From: Phyllobacteriaceae bacterium | GTDB lineage: Bacteria > Pseudomonadota > Alphaproteobacteria > Rhizobiales > Devosiaceae | Reading direction: 5' to 3' | DNA length: 16,309 nt | NCBI GenBank assembly: GCA_012799265.1 | Contig: JAAZLP010000483.1 | Location: 1-16,309 of the forward strand | In this document: positions 13,141 through 16,309 of the stretch, one piece after another | Layout: every line of letters starts with the position of its first letter | Numbering within the stretch: the first letter of the stretch is position 1 | Notes under the pieces: model-generated | The model's input: the letters and a program-made list of their open reading frames with translations, nothing else | What the model was told of the DNA's origin: nothing | Database searches by the model: none | Translations under genes and position numbers: made by a program

Positions 13141-14148
13141 TTAGAGCGTCTTGGCCAGCGCAACAGCGGTGTCGCTCATGCGGTTCGAGAAGCCCCATTC
13201 ATTGTCGTACCAGCTGAGGATCGACACGAAATTGCCGCCCATGACCTTGGTCTGGTCCAGCGCCATGGTCGAGGAGTGCGGGTCGTGGTTGAAGTCGATC
13301 GAGACGTTCGGCACTTCGGTATAGCCAAGAATGCCCTTGAGCTCGCCGTCGGCATACTTCTTGATCGCGGCGTTGATTTCCTCGGCGGTCACATCGCGCG
13401 AGGCGATGAACTTGAGGTCGACGCAGGAGACGTTCGGGGTCGGCACGCGAACCGACACACCGTCCAGCTTGCCCTTCAGTTCCGGCAGCACGAGGCCAAT
13501 GGCCTTGGCAGCGCCGGTCGAGGTCGGGATCTGGCTCAGGGCAGCAGCGCGGCCGCGATAGAGGTCCTTGTGCATGGTGTCGAGCGTCGGCTGGTCACCG
13601 GTGTAGGAGTGGATGGTGGTCATCAACCCCTTCTCGATGCCGAATTCCTTGTGCAGCACATAGGCAACCGGCGCGAGGCAGTTGGTGGTGCACGAGGCGT
13701 TCGAGATCACCACATCATCCTTGGTCAGGCTGTTGTGGTTGATGCCATAGACGATGGTCTTGTCTGCGCCATCGCCGGGAGCGGAAATGATCACCTTCTT
13801 GGCGCCAGCCTTGAGGTGGGCCGAAGCCTTTTCCTTCGATGTGAAGATGCCGGTGCATTCAAGCGCGATATCAACGCCCATCGCGGCGTGCGGCAGGTTT
13901 GCCGGGTCACGCTCAGCGGTCACCTTGATCGGGCCACGACCAACGTCGATCGTATCGCCGTCGACCTTCACGTCATGCGGGAAACGACCGTGCACGCTGT
14001 CAAAGCGCAGCAGGTGAGCATTGGTCTCAACCGGACCGAGATCGTTGATGGCGACGACTTCGATGTCGGTGCGGCCGGATTCGATAATGGCGCGCAGGAC
14101 GTTGCGACCGATACGGCCAAATCCGTTAATGGCGACGCGAACTGCCAT
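13141..14148 (-). CDS. gap: Glyceraldehyde-3-phosphate dehydrogenase, type I
   Basis: Cytoplasmic enzyme that oxidises glyceraldehyde-3-phosphate to 1,3-bisphosphoglycerate with NAD(P). It has 335 residues. Seen: the Rossmann motif VAINGFGRIGRNVLRA (5-20), the active-site SNASCTTNCLAP (149-160) with Cys153, His180 in TTIHSYTGDQ, and the C-terminal WYDNEWGFSNRM. Asp36 after the second strand (AINDLG) is the residue that favours NAD over NADP in this family, so an NAD-linked glycolytic role is inferred. The ATG at 14146-14148 has AGGAG eight bases upstream. It begins 47 bases after the tkt stop with no terminator between, so tkt and gap are probably one transcript. A strong terminator follows gap. 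Confidence 0.97.
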   Translation of the reverse strand: MAVRVAINGFGRIGRNVLRAIIESGRTDIEVVAINDLGPVETNAHLLRFDSVHGRFPHDVKVDGDTIDVGRGPIKVTAERDPANLPHAAMGVDIALECTGIFTSKEKASAHLKAGAKKVIISAPGDGADKTIVYGINHNSLTKDDVVISNASCTTNCLAPVAYVLHKEFGIEKGLMTTIHSYTGDQPTLDTMHKDLYRGRAAALSQIPTSTGAAKAIGLVLPELKGKLDGVSVRVPTPNVSCVDLKFIASRDVTAEEINAAIKKYADGELKGILGYTEVPNVSIDFNHDPHSSTMALDQTKVMGGNFVSILSWYDNEWGFSNRMSDTAVALAKTL

Positions 14149-14156
14149 AGTAGACG

Positions 14157-14161
14157 CTCCT
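14157..14161 (-). promoter_or_regulatory. Ribosome binding site of gap
   Basis: AGGAG on the minus strand, eight bases before the gap ATG, within the 47-base tkt-gap spacer. It is a strong site, in line with high expression of a glycolytic enzyme, and confirms the start. Confidence 0.65.
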
Positions 14162-14195
14162 AAGGATGGAGGTGAGAAGGGGAGGCGGGGCTCTC

Positions 14196-16172
14196 TTACA
14201 ACTGTGCGGTTGCGGCTTCAACAACGGCTTTGGCCGTAATGCCAAAGTGGGAGTAAAGCGCGTCAATCGGGCCAGATGCACCGAACGAATTCATGCCGAC
14301 AAAGCGGCCCTTGTCGCCCAGGATCTTGTTCCAGCTCATTTCGATACCGGCCTCTACTGCCACACGCGCCTTGGCCGAGCCGAAGATTTCGGCCTTGTAG
14401 GCGTCCGACTGCTTGTTGAAGAGCTCCATGGACGGCACCGACACGACGCGGGCGGAGGTGCCCTGTTCAGCCAGCTGCTTCTGGGCTTCAACGGCGATCG
14501 CCACTTCCGAGCCGGTGGCGAAGATCACCACATCTGCATCGGCCGGGCCAACCAGCGAATAGGCGCCCTTGGCCGACTTGTTCTCAGCCGAATATTCGGT
14601 GCGCACGGCCGGCAGGTTCTGACGCGAGAGCGCCAGGATCGACGGGGTCTTCTGGGCTTCCATCGCCAGTTCCCAGCACTCGGCCGTTTCCATCGCGTCA
14701 GCGGGACGGAAAACATAGAGGTTGGGGATGGCGCGCAGCGCGCTCAGGTGTTCCACCGGCTGGTGGGTCGGGCCGTCTTCGCCCAGACCGATCGAGTCGT
14801 GGGTCATGACATAGATCGAGCGCACTTCCATAAGCGCGGAAAGGCGGATGGCCGGACGGGCATAGTCGGTGAAGACCATGAAGGTGCCGCCATAGGGGAT
14901 GAGGCCGCCATGCAGCGCCACGCCGTTCATGGCCGCGGCCATTTCATGCTCGCGGATGCCGTACATCATGTAACGACCGGTGCGGCTGTTTGCCTGGAAC
15001 GGCAGGGTTTCGGGCGTATTGGTCAAGTTCGAGCCGGTGAGGTCGGCAGAGCCGCCCAGCGTTTCCGGTACGGCCTTGTTGATCACTTCCAGCGCCATCT
15101 GGCTCGACTTGCGGGTCGCAACTTTGGGCTTATCTTCAGCGAGCTTCTGTTTGTACTCGGCCATGGCCGCCGAGAAGTCAGCCGGCAGCTTGCCGGACAT
15201 GCGGCGGGTGAATTCGTCCTTCTTCGGCGAGGCGGCGAGACGAGCTTCCCATTCACCGCGCAGGTTCTGGCTGCGGGTGCCGGCAGCGCGCCATGCGTCG
15301 AGGATGGCGGCCGGAATTTCAAATGCCGGGTAGTCAATGCCCAGCGCGGCCTTGGCGCCAGCCAGTTCTTCAGCACCAAGCGGCGAGCCGTGAACCTTCT
15401 CGGTGCCGGCCTTCTTGGGAGCGCCATAACCGATGGTGGTCTTGGCAGCGATCAGCGTCGGCTTGTCGGTCGATGCCTTGGCCTCGTTCAGGGCTGCCTC
15501 GATGGCGTCCTGATCGTGGCCGTCGATCTCGATCGTGTTCCAGCCGACAGCCTTGAAGCGGGCGATCTGGTCGGTCGAGTCGGCGTTGGAGACCTTGCCG
15601 TCGATGGTGATGTCGTTGTTGTCCCAGATGACGATCAGCTTGTTGAGCTTGAGGTGACCGGCCAGCGAGATGGCTTCCTGCGAAATGCCTTCCATGAGGC
15701 AACCGTCGCCGGCGAGCACATAGGTATAGTGGTCAACGAGATCGGAGCCGAACTCGGCAGCGAGCTTGGCTTCGGCGACGGCAAATCCGACCGAATTGGC
15801 AATGCCCTGACCGAGCGGGCCGGTCGTCGTTTCGATACCCGTGGCATGGCCAAATTCGGGGTGACCGGCGGTCTTGGCACCCAACTGACGGAAGTTCTTC
15901 ACCTCGTCCAGCGTCATGTCCTCATAGCCCAGCAGGTAGAGCGAGGAATAAAGCAGCATCGAGCCGTGACCGGCCGAGAGAATGAAGCGGTCGCGATCGG
16001 CCCAGTGGCTATCGGCGGGATCGAACTTCATCACCTTGGTGAAAAGGACGGTGGCGATATCGGCGCAGCCCATGGGCAGGCCGGGGTGACCGGAATTGGC
16101 TTTTTCGACGGCGTCCATGGAAAGGGACCGGATCGCATTGGCCAATTCATTCTGCTGAGCTGTGTTTGTCAT
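14196..16172 (-). CDS. tkt: Transketolase
   Basis: Thiamine-diphosphate enzyme of the pentose phosphate pathway that moves two-carbon units between sugar phosphates. It has 658 residues, normal for bacterial transketolase. Seen: SGHPGLPMG at 27-35, SAGHGSMLLYSSLYLLGY (66-83), TGPLGQGIANSVGFA (117-131), the TPP/Mg motif GDGCLMEGISQE at 155-166 with the DNND tract at 184-187, and the pyrimidine domain with GIREHEMAAAMNG (about 406-418) and THDSIGLGEDGPTHQPVEHL. All catalytic parts are present. The ATG at 16170-16172 is the natural start. It is the first gene of the tkt-gap unit, reading away from the right edge, with a likely promoter about 90 bases upstream. The neighbouring glycolytic genes suggest shared control of carbon metabolism. 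Confidence 0.97.
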   Translation of the reverse strand: MTNTAQQNELANAIRSLSMDAVEKANSGHPGLPMGCADIATVLFTKVMKFDPADSHWADRDRFILSAGHGSMLLYSSLYLLGYEDMTLDEVKNFRQLGAKTAGHPEFGHATGIETTTGPLGQGIANSVGFAVAEAKLAAEFGSDLVDHYTYVLAGDGCLMEGISQEAISLAGHLKLNKLIVIWDNNDITIDGKVSNADSTDQIARFKAVGWNTIEIDGHDQDAIEAALNEAKASTDKPTLIAAKTTIGYGAPKKAGTEKVHGSPLGAEELAGAKAALGIDYPAFEIPAAILDAWRAAGTRSQNLRGEWEARLAASPKKDEFTRRMSGKLPADFSAAMAEYKQKLAEDKPKVATRKSSQMALEVINKAVPETLGGSADLTGSNLTNTPETLPFQANSRTGRYMMYGIREHEMAAAMNGVALHGGLIPYGGTFMVFTDYARPAIRLSALMEVRSIYVMTHDSIGLGEDGPTHQPVEHLSALRAIPNLYVFRPADAMETAECWELAMEAQKTPSILALSRQNLPAVRTEYSAENKSAKGAYSLVGPADADVVIFATGSEVAIAVEAQKQLAEQGTSARVVSVPSMELFNKQSDAYKAEIFGSAKARVAVEAGIEMSWNKILGDKGRFVGMNSFGASGPIDALYSHFGITAKAVVEAATAQL

Positions 16173-16256
16173 CGCTAAGGCCGCTCTCTGATGCTGAGGA
16201 AGGCAGGAAATAAGGGGATGAGAGGCCAGACAAGCCTCCTCCCAAAAGCGGTTTGA

Positions 16257-16284
16257 GGCATAACAGCTTCGGTCTGGCTGTCAA
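16257..16284 (-). promoter_or_regulatory. Likely sigma-70-type promoter of tkt
   Basis: On the minus strand TTGACA (plus-strand 16279-16284) is followed after 16 bases by TATGCC (16257-16262), with an extended -10 TGT directly ahead. The -35 is a perfect consensus; the -10 matches at three positions, as is common in alphaproteobacteria. It lies 85 bases before the tkt ATG. The remaining 25 bases to the window edge hold no other feature. Confidence 0.5.
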
Positions 16285-16309
16285 TGTCACCCATCCCCAG
16301 ACCCGTCCA

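Noticed and set aside
12974..13198. N-terminal extension of the glycolipid-binding-domain gene
   Set aside because: The extra 75 residues are Arg-rich, cover the gap terminator and the end of gap, and lack similarity to the family; the ATG at 12971-12973 is better placed.
14166..16178. Plus-strand frame of 670 codons opposite tkt
   Set aside because: It mirrors transketolase codons, is rich in Arg, Gly and His without domain motifs, and the tkt frame is certain.
1..16309. Mobile elements, CRISPR array, tRNA or rRNA genes
   Set aside because: I saw no transposase or integrase, no regularly spaced repeats, and no tRNA or rRNA signature on either strand.

Overview
This is about 16.3 kb of GC-rich chromosome from an alphaproteobacterium, most probably a member of the Hyphomicrobiales resembling Devosia or Pelagibacterium. 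The evidence is a MipZ-type division ATPase, a single tkt-gap-pgk-class I aldolase neighbourhood, a lipoprotein Pal with the alphaproteobacterial C-terminal Cys pair, and frequent GTG or TTG starts. No phage, transposon, plasmid, CRISPR array, tRNA or rRNA is visible. Thirteen protein genes are supported. All but one are on the minus strand, so transcription mostly runs from the right end to the left.

Right part (about 16.3 to 8.9 kb): central carbon metabolism. Transketolase, glyceraldehyde-3-phosphate dehydrogenase, phosphoglycerate kinase and class I fructose-bisphosphate aldolase lie in order on one strand. Strong intrinsic terminators follow gap, pgk and the aldolase, so the row is several transcription units. 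Two unrelated genes sit between gap and pgk: a small putative glycolipid-binding-domain protein and mipZ, which places the division plane.

Middle part (about 8.8 to 6.1 kb): a thiamine-phosphate-synthase-like protein with altered catalytic motifs, translationally coupled to an exported Sel1-repeat protein, followed by an inositol-monophosphatase/SuhB family enzyme. A hairpin terminator at about 6.1 kb separates this group from the only plus-strand gene, an exported tandem-rhodanese protein.

Left part (about 4.7 to 0 kb): cell envelope. A MotA/TolQ/ExbB-like channel subunit and a MotB/OmpA-like partner with a long coiled coil form a tight pair. Then come the lipoprotein Pal, the TPR protein CpoB (YbgF) and the start of tilS (tRNA-Ile lysidine synthase, cut by the window edge). 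TolQRAB are not directly upstream of pal; the MotA/MotB-like pair occupies that place.

Most of the window is conserved housekeeping. The points most worth a second look are the uncharacterised ion-motor-like pair beside pal, the ThiE homologue with eroded catalytic motifs, a CtrA-like palindromic control region before mipZ, and the lone inverted rhodanese gene.
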